Positions 46,996 to 58,389 of a stretch of 64,000 bases of DNA are shown here, in pieces. The position numbers and the translations under genes are program-made. This stretch comes from Lycocorax pyrrhopterus obiensis. Lineage: Eukaryota > Chordata > Aves > Passeriformes > Paradisaeidae. The stretch is from the NCBI GenBank assembly GCA_014706295.1, contig JACSVZ010000011.1, positions 9,228,163 through 9,292,162 on the forward strand, read 5' to 3'. Under the pieces are notes generated by a model, which was given only the letters and a program-made list of their open reading frames with translations, did no database searches and was not told where the DNA came from. The first letter of the stretch is position 1. Each line of letters begins with the position of its first letter.

Positions 46996-49900
46996 ACCGA
47001 TTGGTACCAGCGCAGGATTCGAGACAGTGAACTACTTTCTGACAGTATCAATGAGCAATTTACTCTCCAAAACTGAAGCTTGCTTGAGAAGAACCAGTTG
47101 TGAACATACAGGTGAGAGAGAGAATGAAAATATGTTGTCCAGCCTTTTTTCCACAAGAACATGCACATTTGACAGCATTATTTACATCAAGTTCTCTCAT
47201 CTAGCCAGTCAGTTTCTGTGCTGATTGTGTGCTTTTCCCACAGTAATAGTAATCCTACTGCAGGTAAATGAAATGTGTTTCTAAACCAAACCAACCAGAT
47301 TCTGAAGGAGTAAAACTAATAAATCCTTTCCTGTAGAGTTTTGCCCCAAGGTCGATAGCTCCTGTGGCTTCCCTGGTTTCTAATAAAGGCCGATGTTACA
47401 TTATACCTTTCCCTCTCAGGGGAATAAGAACTTTCTCTTCTAACCATTGCTTACACTCCCAGGACTCACAGAACTAAAAAATCTTTCAGATTTCCAGCAT
47501 CTCTACCACATTTATTCTGGAATGACAAAATCAAAAAGTTTTTAGCAACAGACACACAGACACACTCACACACCATCAACACAACTGCCCTAAAAAGTCA
47601 CTTCTGTGTCACCAACCTGGAAAATACTAGTGAGCCATGAACTTGGAAGTTCTGCTTTCATTCTCAGAGTTCTGTATGCATCCTCAGTAATTTCTAGTTC
47701 AGAGCAGTAGCTGCTATTTGTCCATGTCAGTTCATCTAGAAGACATTTTAGTCTAGAAAACTAAACTGACCTCTAAGGATGGCTTGCCAGAAAATTTTCA
47801 TCATGAAGCAGAAAAAGTCTTACTTTAAAGAGAACAATGAGTTCATTCCTATGAAACTGTTAAGTGAAGATTTCAGAAAACTTCAAGAAAACAACCTCTT
47901 AATTTAATAATCTAGTCCAGAAACTGAAGAAATGGAATTATTCAATACAGTATTTTTCTTAAGAAAAGGTATTTTAATTTCAAAATTAAACATCAATCCT
48001 ACTTGATTTCGTACACATCTTCCTCTTCTCTCAATTTAACAACGGTGTATTTTATAGATTAAAAGCTAAACGTCTGTTGCTAAACTGATCCTCTTTTTGA
48101 TTTAGAATTCATCATGAATATAAATACTAAATATAAAATATAGCTAGATGATCATCATGATATCCTGGGATCTGAACTTTACCTAAGCATAACTGTGATA
48201 CAGGTTCCATGCAAGGTAGAACTCTCAGTAATGACATTAGCATTAGGTGCTTAGGTACTGCCAAGGTAGCAATTTGAATTAATCCAGTTTGGAACCTCCT
48301 TCATAAAGAAGCTTAAAGAGAATTACTAAGTTTTAATGGCCTCACTTTATTCAGGTTTCAAAATTGAAGGAACTACCTAGAAAAAGGCTTTTAAAAATCT
48401 GAGCTCAAAAACCCAATAAGAATAAAGCTTAAAAAGCTTTGAAATCAGAATCAAACAGAACAGCTCAACGTTATTCTGGCCTGATATACACACAAACTCT
48501 GTCTTCACACCGTGGTTTTGTTGTTTGAGGAACTTCTGTATGATTGTTCAATTAATACATTGCTGCAGGTATTAAATTTTGGTTTACATTTAAAATGGTG
48601 TTCCTGTAATGTGTATTCCCAGAAGAGTGGGCCTGGGTCATCTCAGTTATTAAAACGCTATAAATTAATTACATGACTTACTGCTTTGCTAACTTCTTAT
48701 GAAGTTTTCTTCACCTTCAGAGCATCTTCCCAGTGTTTTCACAAATGCTCCTAAATCTGTAAAAAAAAAATTTAAAATAACTCAAAAAGTATATACGTAG
48801 AAATACTCAGTTCTCAAATCTCATTTTTATCTCAACTGCTTGCACACATTTATCCAATCAAGCAAAATGGCATCCTTCATACCAGGCTAATCTCAGATTA
48901 AGAAAATTGCTAAAGGTTTATGAAGTCAACCAGGTAGGAAACAAAAATATAAAAATCACATATACTTCAAGGGCCGCCATTTACTGTGGTGGTACAGGAT
49001 TTAACTAGGCCCTGTTGAAGGATGGAAAAGTTGACTGTTCATGGTGTTTAACTGCACCATCCACTTCCAGAGATCTTGGGTAAGAGGAGGATTGGATCAA
49101 AGAAACACAAGTTTGAACTCTCCTCGTGAAAAAACATTTTATCTGAATCCAGAGCTGAAAACACCACTTAGCCAGTCCAGACCATTATTATAAGAAAACC
49201 AATCATCTTCACCACCAGAAAATTCAAGACACACATTTATAAGGAAACCATATTCCTGAGGTCAACCTTCTCCCCCACCACCAGCATAGGTATCAAGGCA
49301 AGAACTGGCCATCTTCAAGAATCTGCAGAATTTATATGCACATTTCCATGTCTAAGAGTGAGCCAGCAGAAGACCTACTTCCACATGAAAGGAATCCCTT
49401 ATCAAAAAGGGAACATCGAGCAAGGGACAAGGGCCAGTTCTACCCAAAGGGTACATAAAGTGTCCCGACTAAACAGAACTGAAAGATACCATGCAGAGAT
49501 GGAACATGGAAGGAACATGCTTTTGAAGATGTTATATTTCTTTCAATGATGTTGTCATAAGCCAATGAATTCTTCAATTCCTACACCTTCAATGCCTTCT
49601 GCCACCAGTTAATACTCAGTAGGTTGGATGCTGGAAGTCCATTGTACACGCCAGTAGCAGTGAACACAGTGACTCCAAGGGCTGTGCTCACTGGTTTGTA
49701 GCTCCAGTGAACAGGTTGCTGCAGTTCTAATTTTATGTGCTTTTCAAAGGCAGTCACAAAATGAATATCAAAGCACATAAGTAATCCACATTGGGAAATC
49801 TGTCAGAAATTGTTGGGAAAATAAAGTGAATCAATAGTATGTCAAGGGACTCAAATGGAAAAAAAAATATTGAATATTCATTTTCTTGGTTTCAGAGGAG

Positions 49901-51526
49901 CAGGGATTTAGTTGAAGTGGAGTAGTTCTAGGATTTTCGACTTCCTTGAAAACATTCAAATAATTTTTGTGATGTGCTTTGAATTCAAAATGTAATTAGA
50001 GCCTCTAAAATTACACTTTGCATCTTCATGTTGTGTACTGATGTGTATTCAGCATCATTAGGAGAAGTGTGAATGGCACAACAGCTTTTAAGTATATTGT
50101 TGCAAGAAAAAAGTATAACAACAAGTATTCTCACTTCCTCCTTACCATGCAGAAATACACAGAGAGCAGCCATACATTTGAAAGTACTGCTACAAATGTT
50201 GCTAAGTGTCAGAAAATACAAAAAGTACCTGGGTTCATTTCAGTGCTTTAGTAAGATTTACAGCATATCAAATATATATTTTTTTATGTGGTTTACATTC
50301 CAGGAAATCTGATATGCTCACACAAGCAACTCTTAATGGAGGGCTATGTCTGTCCAGTTTGTTACTTAGGCTGCAAACTTCATCCATTTGCCAAACAGCT
50401 ATAAATATGGTTTTACACAGACCAGATTATGCAATTTCAATATTGGAATAAACAGAAGCACACTTCTATTTTTTTATCCCTGTTTTCTGTACGAAAAAGA
50501 TCAGGTCCCTTCATCTTACACATAATACAAGAGAAGAAATTTTGAAATAGGTCCCACAGAGTGAACTGGGGCAGGAAGAGGGGACAGTGCAACATCAGAA
50601 CACTTTTCCTAATGCTTATGTATTTTTGCATTTATGCCAATACTTACAGACAATGCTCTAGTCAATTCATAGAGCAAGTTATTAAATCTCCCCATTAAAG
50701 CTGAAGCTTTGCCAACCAGCTAACCCTCAATTTATATTTTATAATCTTCACCTTCCCCTTTTTCTTTGAAGAATTCAAAGAGTAAGTCAGTAATTACTTC
50801 CAGAAAAGTGAAATACATTTTCAAAATTTACTCAAACAATGAAAGAAAACACAGTAATTGCAAACATAACTCCTAATATTCAATGCTCACCCCTTTCAGA
50901 AAATGTTGAATGGACCTAAAAATTATTTTAAAAATTGTCATCCATAAAACATGTTTCGATTCTGGCATTACCGTTTTCTTTTTTAATTCTCTGATTAGAA
51001 AACCACTTTGTCCCATATAAACAAATGATAAAATTATTATGTAAAAAAGGTTAACTACTTTTGGTAAGGCAGGGAAATTCTACATTTATTTCACAGATGC
51101 CAGAAAACCTTTCTCATCATTCTTAAATAACAGCAGAAATAACAAAAATTGAAAAAGCACAACTTAATTCATTTTTTCTAGACCTGTTCCTTCCTTTACC
51201 TTAAAAGATTAACTTTCAAAGCAGCTGTGAAATCACTGATGTAACTCTTTTCAAGCCAAAGGGAAAAGAGACCAGTAAATACCAAACAGTTGCTCTACAG
51301 AGCATTGCAAGAAAGAAAAAAAACATAGCCAGTTTCTTTAAAAAGGTTAAAAAACATTGCCTAAGAAAAACAACACTAACACTAGGTCATTTCACTAAGT
51401 TCTTTGTGGGTTTTTTAAATTTATTTTTAATTTAATGGTTAGTTTCAAGAGAATAAAAAGGTTGCCTCCAAAAATACCAAAATGCCCAGTATTTTACACA
51501 CACAGTTATCCAGGGAAGAAAAAGTA
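46996..51526. other. AT-rich gene-free stretch
   Basis: No gene recognised. Notable points: a CAGACACACAGACACACTCACACACC simple tract near 47551-47575, an A-run near 48764, and the palindrome AAAGCTTAAAAAGCTTT near 48425. Small frames at 49358, 49581 (minus) and 50069-50451 have no recognised family. A minus-strand stretch near 50643-50720 reads MGRFNNLLYELTRALS before a TCT|GTAAGT donor, but lacks a pyrimidine-rich acceptor. Confidence 0.45.
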
Positions 51527-51825
51527 GAATCATAGAATGATTTGTGTTGGAAGGGACCCTAAAGATCGTCCTGTTCCACCCCTCTGCCATGGGCAGGGAC
51601 ACCTTTCACTATGCCAGGTTGCTCCAAGCCCCGTCCAACCTGGCCTTGGACCCTTCCAGGGATGGGGCAGCCACAGCTTCTCTGGGCACCCTGTACCAGG
51701 GTCTCACCAACCTCACAGGGAACAATTTATTCCTAATATCTAACCTAAACCTCCTCTCTTTCAGTTAGAAGCCGTTCCCCCTTGTCCTGTCACTTCATGC
51801 TCCTGTAAAAAGTCCTCCATCTTTG
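51527..51825 (-). mobile_element. CR1 LINE 3' fragment, about 300 bp, minus orientation
   Basis: The plus strand reads GAATCATAGAATGATTTGTG, TTGGAAGGGACCCTAAAGATC, CTGCCATGGGCAGGGACACC, TTTCACTATGCCAGGTTGC, CAACCTGGCCTTGGACCCTTCCAGGGATGGGGC, CACAGCTTCTCTGGGCACCC and CCTTGTCCTGTCACTTCATGC. This is the antisense of the CR1 3' end with its ATTCTATGATTC tail at the left edge. It is one of the best preserved copies here. The two overlapping plus-strand frames of 68 and 74 codons are shadows of the element. Confidence 0.93.
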
Positions 51826-54206
51826 GAGATGTGAATTCAGCGATAATTTAACAAGAATCAAGCTTTCACACATTTTATGAAGGTAGCTCTCATGAAACAG
51901 CAATACATTCTAACGTTACCTCCATCCAAATTTCAGGGTTCTGTATTATTATTAGACAGAATATTGTAGAATACTGAACAATCATCCGTGGATTTGTATT
52001 TTTGAAAGCATTCAGCATCTCCAGGCAGTGAAAACTCAGCCATTAAAAGGCCACTCTGCCCTCCACTCTGTCAAGTGGGACAGTCCTGGCAGTCTACTAC
52101 TGCACCTTCATCCTCCACAGATCCATTTCAACTGTGCACACTTCAGTCCATACACATAGGCCCCCTCTAATGCATTAACTCTTATGGTAAAGATTATTCC
52201 ACTATGATCCAATTGCCAGCCAGCACACTTTTCAAGAACATTCTACTTCTAAAACTGAGAGTCTGAGCCATTCAGGACAACATTAATCATGTATCACCTG
52301 GGAAAGCTTTGCAACTTTAGCAGCAAACACTGATCGCCAATTTAATTTGCTCTCTTATTGTAAGAAACTCAGCTTTCATGATCTTAGGTTTCCTGAAGTT
52401 AATACAAGGAGGAAAACCCACAAATGTCAGACATGTGAGGAAACCAGTAGAACAGGTAAAATGATGATGCTCAAACTATCTGAACGCAGCAAACTTTATA
52501 TGAGCTTTACAAGAGACCATATGAAAACCAGAATGTACTGAAGCAAATGAAATTCTAAAACAAAATAATTACTTAATTACAGACCCGTTTGATACAGACA
52601 AGCAAAAAGAATACTCCTGTAAAAACGTCAAATTAACATCTATGGAAACTGCATTCTAATGTTTCACAATTTTTCCAACACTCACATACCTCATTAAACA
52701 GAAACAGTCTTTGTGACCAGCTTCTAAGCAATCTTAACTCTGCATTAGCAGTGTAAAGCTCATAATTAATAAAAAGTGAAAAGCTGTTTTTTGTTGGGTT
52801 TGGTTATTTTTTTCTTGGTGGTGAGGGGTGTTTTTATGTAGCTTCATCTTAGTAGAAAAGATACAACTTCAAGACCTATAGAGTTATAGATGGATAAGGT
52901 AATAAGTAAAACTGTACTAATCTAATCTTGCCTCCTATTTCACAACGCTTACTATGAAGACATGGAATATGTGTAAACAAAACTTTTCTCTTTAAAAAAA
53001 AAAAAAATATCCAGGAGACTCATATCACTAAAAGTCACAGGAACTTTGAAAGTATATCAAGGATAACACTTAGAGTGATTTACTGGACATGAATCTGAAG
53101 TAGGAATTACTCAATTTTTAATAACACTACCAAGGCCACTACTCATTGCCAAAACAAAGGATTCAAAATCCACAAAGTAGTTTTAAGTAAGATAGTTGGT
53201 CATGTTAAATACCTTATGCATTAAATGTTACTTAACAATACCATTAAAACTATATCTAGACTATATTAATACTATATATACTAATGTATATGCACTGTAG
53301 CTGTTTCAAAATTCTGCCTAAAACAAGGAAGTTACAGCAGTTGTAACATTGCCTCTTTTCACTTGAAACATCATTCAAACACAGGGCTGACTTGGTGCCA
53401 ATAATCCTGGTATATAATATGTATTTGTTAATACAGCAAATAATAACAGCTCTACCTAGCAGAATTTTCCTATCCATGAAAATAGAAGTTTCTACTCCTG
53501 AAAATAATTTTTAAGAACAAAAAGCAGACAAAAGTTCATCTTCATTCGGCTTCCTAATATCTGATACTAAAAACTGAGCTCCGTAAAGTTTGGTCTCTTA
53601 GATCCACGTGCAGTCCTTGCTTCCTCCTAGAAATTCTGGCCACTGCTTTGTCCACAAGCCCAGTATGACAGTAAGTGAAGCACTTCCTGCCTGTTCAGCC
53701 AGACGTGCAGCAGTGCCACAGTAACACACAACAGGTCTGCCAACTGCAGAAACCTGGCAGACCTCCCAGATGGCATCTCACTGCGTGAGTCATAACTGAT
53801 GGAAACGTTTACCAAAAAATACTAACAAACAAAATCATCATGTTTCACGCAGACCCATCTTAATTCCAAATCCAGAAAGTAAATTGGCGTGTACATGTGA
53901 TTAATTCCAGCAAAGACTGCTGAATTTGAAGCACTTACCGTGCAAACATAAACATAAATACAGTTCTAGCAAGTCACAATGACTACTTCAGTGAAATGGA
54001 TCACAACGTGAAAATTGTTATTAACTTAAACATGAAATCTACCTCCTCCAAGAATGCAATGTTCAGGCAACTTCATGTAAATTCATGAACCTAAACATCA
54101 TCCCTATTTAACAAAGCCACATATTTGTTACCATTCAAGCAAAAGCAAGCAACACATCCATAACTAAACCTTGGTACCTCTAAACAGCTCTCATTTGAAC
54201 TTTGTC
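51826..54206. other. AT-rich gene-free stretch
   Basis: No gene recognised. Simple tracts include T/G-rich DNA at 52785-52840 and a 13-A run at 52994-53006. 53.6-53.8 kb is slightly GC-richer, with a 62-codon minus frame lacking recognisable content. Confidence 0.5.
52785..52840. repeat. T/G-rich low-complexity tract
   Basis: TGTTTTTTGTTGGGTTTGG, TTATTTTTTTCTTGGTGG and TGAGGGGTGTTTTTATG in succession. It has no perfect period and few A or C bases. Similar tracts lie at 27301-27323, 38941-38959 and 60889-60905. Confidence 0.6.
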
Positions 54207-54641
54207 CCTGAAGATCATCAGAGACCTGAAGGGTCTCTCTTACGAAGACAGGCTGAGAGAGTTGGGGTTGTTTAGACTGGAGGAAAGAAGGCTCCAGGGA
54301 AACCTCAGAGCATCTTCCAGTACCTGAAGGTGACTTACAAGGTAGGGATATTTTATAAGGGCATATAGGGATGAGACACAAGGGGTAATGGCTTCAAACC
54401 GAAAAAAGTTCAATTTAGATTAGCTATAAGGAAAAATTCTTCACACTGGGGGTGGTGAGGCACTGGCACAGGTTGCCCAGACAAGCTGTGGCTGCCTTAT
54501 CCCTATAAGTGTTCAAGGCCAGGTTGGATAGGGTTTTGAGAAACCTGGTGTAGTGGAAGGTGCCCTTGCCCACGGCAGGGGATTGGAACTACGTGTTCTT
54601 TAAAGCTCATTCCAACCTAAACCATACTATGATTCTATAAG
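54207..54641 (+). mobile_element. CR1 LINE 3' fragment, about 435 bp, plus orientation
   Basis: The longest CR1 copy in the window. Blocks in order: AAGATCATCAGAGACCTGAAG, CTTACGAAGACAGGCTGAGAG, AGTTGGGGTTGTTTAGACTGG, AAGGCTCCAGGGAAACCTC, TTCCAGTACCTGAAGG, AAGGGGTAATGGCTTCAAACC, TTCTTCACACTGGGGGTGG, TGAGGCACTGGCACAGGTTG, CCCAGACAAGCTGTGGCTGCC, GTTCAAGGCCAGGTTGGATAGG, CCCACGGCAGGGGATTGGAAC, CATTCCAACCTAAACC and the tail ACTATGATTCTATAAG. The reading frame of ORF2 is not intact. It is 5'-truncated in the usual CR1 manner. Confidence 0.95.
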
Positions 54642-57600
54642 TCTAATTTTAAAGAAAATTGTTTCTAAAAGAACCAAAAAGGGTCCTCTCAAAAAGAAAA
54701 AATGAACGCACTTGAGAAAGTACAGGAACAGAAACGAGGCATATTTAATACCGCCTTCCCAAATCTTCTATATACTCTTAAATCTCATTTTTTGAGGCTC
54801 AGTAAGGAACAGGAAACTAAAGGCTGCACTAAAGAAAGAAAAAGGCAGGGAAGCAGCAGCAGCAGTCTTTCTCTCCCCAAAACAGATTTGCTCTGCTTTT
54901 GTAATACGGCTTCAGAGTTGTCAGCCACCAACCTCCACAGCTTCTGCTAAGGGCAAGAGAAGCTATAAATACTGAGACTTCCTAGAAACCAGATCCTTGT
55001 GCACATCATGCTGGTTGACCTTGGAGGGCATTTTGCCTCAAGAGACACAACTGAGACTAAATTCATCTGCATTTCCATTTTGTATTCAGTTGTAGATAGT
55101 AAATCTGGCCGTAGCTCTTTGCATAACAATTCACCCTTGCTACCCTGTTCAACTAACAGAATGCTACCCTTCCACTGAGGTCACACCCAGCCTTCACCAA
55201 AGCCTACAACAAAAAGTTGTGCTTGCATCAGTCTCTCACGTTTTTTCCTTTCAATGTCATATTTCACACAGGTCTAACAAGGCTGAGGACAAAATGAAAT
55301 ATAAAGAAAAGGCAAAAAAAGCATCTTTACACCACTTTCTGCTGCAACCAATTGGGAAGAAAAACAACCAATCCTTTTCATAGTTCTTTCCATAATGATA
55401 GCTTGAACCGGCATCCAAGTAGCTCAGTCTTCATCAAGATGTATCCAATAAGTAAAAGCCTGTAGACTGCTGATGATTTGTGCATAAAACTGAGCTGCAC
55501 AGTTTATGTCAAAGCTCTTCTAAAGACAGAAAATCGTCTGGAGGAGTTTGAGGTTGTATAAACAGATCAAGTTCTAATATAGGGTTATCTCCAATGTGTG
55601 TTTGGCCCAAGGGAGAAGCACCAAGAGCAAGTTCTCAATTTTTATAGTCTCTAAAAACAATATAATTTGCAAACGCATCTTAAGTAGCAGCTACTTTATA
55701 CTGCTACCACTTCATTAGGAACACTTAAAAAGGTATTTAAAAATTCATATTCACATGCGATGTAATTGCCATTTAAGTCAGGAATTTACTTTTAATAAAC
55801 ACATTCTTGAGCTGGTAACAGTAAAAGCATCATTCAAACATCATTTCCTGTACTAAATTTTACCCATATTAACAGACTTAGAAAAGCATCAACCACAAAC
55901 ATGTTGGTGATGGAAATTTCCTAACGCAAGCAGTCTTTATAGATTTCTGCTATTTCAGTGCAGGTCTCCAAGGACCATTTGAATCCATATTAATTTCCTT
56001 TCTGGCAGTTATGTGGCCATGTATGAACTGCACTATTTCACTTTTAATCTGTCAGTAATTTAGTAATGTGTAAACTAATTATGCACAGATATTAATGTAA
56101 TCAGTTTGGGGAGCTATAAAATCAATGCATTTTTACAGACTGTGTTAAAGAGAATTGCATTATTATAGTCATATGCCTGTTCCTGATAGTGTCATGGAAT
56201 TAAAATAATTGAGATCCACGCATCAATACACGTGCCCACAACCCACCCAACAATACAATAGTATAACTTTCTATAAAGGACAGGTCAAGTTTTTTGGCAA
56301 CATTAAAATTTAATTTGCCTGAAAATAATATGTGGCTTCCTATTAAGAAACACACATTTGATGACATCTCAGGTTTCCTATAGTGAACTAGAACTGAACT
56401 GGCTAGCAACATTTCATCCATAATTCAACCCAAATACTCGGCTGTGCTCCAATGGAAAACGTACAGGAAAGACTGTAACTACAACTCAGCACTGGGGCAC
56501 GTAAGTTAATCAAGAATCACATTTTCAGCATCATGTAACAAGTCATTAAAATTATCAAGCACCACTGTGTCTTCAGGCATACAAGAAGAACACTATCAAC
56601 ATGCAGCAGCTAAGGTGTGCTGCCACAGACCCCGCTCTGCTCTCACATACCCAGCTGCAGCTCATAACACAGAGCATTATGCCTCTTCCTCATCTCCACC
56701 TCTCTCATGATCAAAGGCCTCTTCACTTTTCCATGCTTTTCTACATGCTAACTCCTATGGTTTCTGTTATTCAGGTCATCCAAGACAGACATTTCACTTG
56801 TAATATTTAGTAATGCCTTTCACCAACTGTACTTACATCACACACACATGCATCAGGCCAAGCAGTACAACAAGAAGGCAGTTCTGAAGCTACCTCAACA
56901 GTTAAGAATCCATCTATTTTCTCAGATAATGATTTCCAAGGTAAAAGGAACTTAATTATCTCAGAGAAGCGCATTATTCCTTTCAGATATATTTGAAAAT
57001 ATCAATGAATTCAAAGCTCTGCCACACTGAGAGCACTACTCACAACATAACTAGAGCAGTTGCCTGTTCACTTACAAACATACAATTAAATTATGTGTCA
57101 AAGTGTCACGATACAATTAACCCACTCAGATTTGATCTGCTGCCAAAAGGCCTGGCCTTTTCCTCCTCTCCCTGCCTGCCCCTACCTGGTTTCCGCCTGC
57201 ACACCCCTATGGCCCCTCCTGCCTCTTGCAGCTCACAGGCAGCTCTGGGCTAGGGCAGCAGAGTACACACACTGCAGGCTATTGGACAAGTAACACCAGT
57301 ATGCAGAGATACACACAGCTTGCTTACAAGTAAACTAGTACTTGCTGCTGGTAAAATTAGCGCTTTATACATGTAAAAGATATTAAGGCCTCAAACTTTT
57401 CATGCTACCCTAGTATTAATTTATAGGTATAAATCCATTTATTCAGGTACATTAACAGTACCTTTTAAAGAAACAGCAATTTAAAACTGCAAAGCAGATC
57501 TATTTGTTCTTGTGCCCTAATATGGAAAAGGAGCTTCACAGAATTAACTTGAACTTCTAACTGGGCCGGCAGTACAAAAGCACTAGTAACTGGCTTGTGA

Positions 57601-57663
57601 AAACCTGTCAGCACAGACCCCAAAAGGCCATTTACACAGTCACCTCGCTTTTTCTTTTCCCTT
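54642..57663. other. gene-free stretch between CR1 and CpG island
   Basis: AT-rich to about 56.5 kb; C and GC content rise from 56.6 kb towards the island. A pyrimidine-rich CCTCCTGCCTCTTGCAG acceptor-like word near 57215-57231 has no matching exon. Frames of 60-96 codons show no recognisable content. One CNE-like block is listed separately. Confidence 0.45.
55960..56170. promoter_or_regulatory. CNE-like block (inferred)
   Basis: Low-repeat sequence with TATTAATTTCC, GTGTAAACTAATTATGC, CAGATATTAATGTAATCAG and GAATTGCATTATTATAG within 200 bases. No open frame. Enhancer-like texture only. Confidence 0.22.
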
Positions 57664-57966
57664 TTAAAAACACAGACACTTTTTTGACTTGGGCATAAAC
57701 AGCAGGGCATGCCTCGCACGAAGTTTATGTGCCCAACAAAATGCAAACAAGAAAACCAGCAACAAGCCAACTATTTTCACCTGGTCCTTGTCAAACTTCA
57801 ACGTGTGCTGCTTCCCACGGAGCTCCCACACTGAATTCCCACCCGCTCCAAGGGATGGGGTCCAGGGCATCCCCAGTGCTCCCCGTGAGCGCTGCTGGGG
57901 CCTGGCCCACAGCCCCCACGTGGGCAGGCTGCCCGAGAGGAACAAAGCACAAAAAGCACAAAGCAT
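57664..57966 (-). other. candidate first coding exon or small membrane protein ORF
   Basis: From an ATG at 57966 (context GTGATGC, G at -3) the minus frame begins MLCAFCALFLSGSLPTWGLW, which looks like a signal peptide. It continues with basic and Gly/Trp-rich sequence (RPQQRSRG, WELRGKQ) to LKFDKDQ. There a CAG|GTGAAA donor word falls exactly at a codon boundary (exon edge 57781, phase 0). Without splicing, the frame adds a second hydrophobic run, VGLLLVFLFAFCWA, and a basic tail, stopping at 57664 (100 codons). It lies just inside and left of the CpG island, as expected for a 5' exon on the minus strand. No family recognised. An overlapping 284-codon frame on the other strand shows how easily open frames arise here. 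Confidence 0.25.
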
Positions 57967-58084
57967 CACCTTCCCACGGCTTCCCAGAGCCTCCTGCCAC
58001 GCCCTCCATCCCGCTGGCTCGGCTGCCCCCTGCAAGCAGCAAGCCCAGCCCAGGTAGCTCACGGCCCCCCGCGTACCGCAGAGA

Positions 58085-58118
58085 GCTCAGCACAGCACAG
58101 CACAGCTCAGCACAGCAC
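58085..58118. repeat. imperfect CAGCA pentamer repeat
   Basis: GCTCAGCACAGCACAGCACA followed by GCTCAGCACAGCAC: short runs of the 5-mer CAGCA/CACAG with a 20-base higher-order repeat, inside the CpG island. Confidence 0.75.
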
Positions 58119-58362
58119 GTGTGTCAGCCCTGGCACCCGCAGGGGCAATGCCAGCAGAGAGCCCCACACACACCTCCCCGGGAGCGTCTCGGAGCTGCTC
58201 AGAGCAGCAGCCTCCGCGGAAAGAAGCGCGGCTCAGCTCCGTCCCTTCCTCAGCAGAGACACGGGCGCTGTTCTGCCCGGCCGCGCTGCCGGCAGGGCCA
58301 GCACCCCGCACGGCTCCCGGGCACACAGCCCCTGCCCCTGGGGCTGCCCCTCCCCTGCACCT

Positions 58363-58389
58363 GGGAGGGCAGCGCAGGGCAGGGCAGGG
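58363..58389 (+). other. G-quadruplex motif
   Basis: Five G3 runs at 58363, 58367, 58377, 58382 and 58387, separated by loops of 1, 7, 2 and 2 bases. This satisfies G3+N1-7 with one spare run. The last run abuts the CAG|GTGAGA donor word. G-quadruplexes are common in CpG promoters and near first exon-intron junctions. Confidence 0.7.

Noticed and set aside
51537..51768. Two overlapping plus frames of 68 and 74 codons
   Set aside because: Both are antisense shadows of the CR1 3' fragment.
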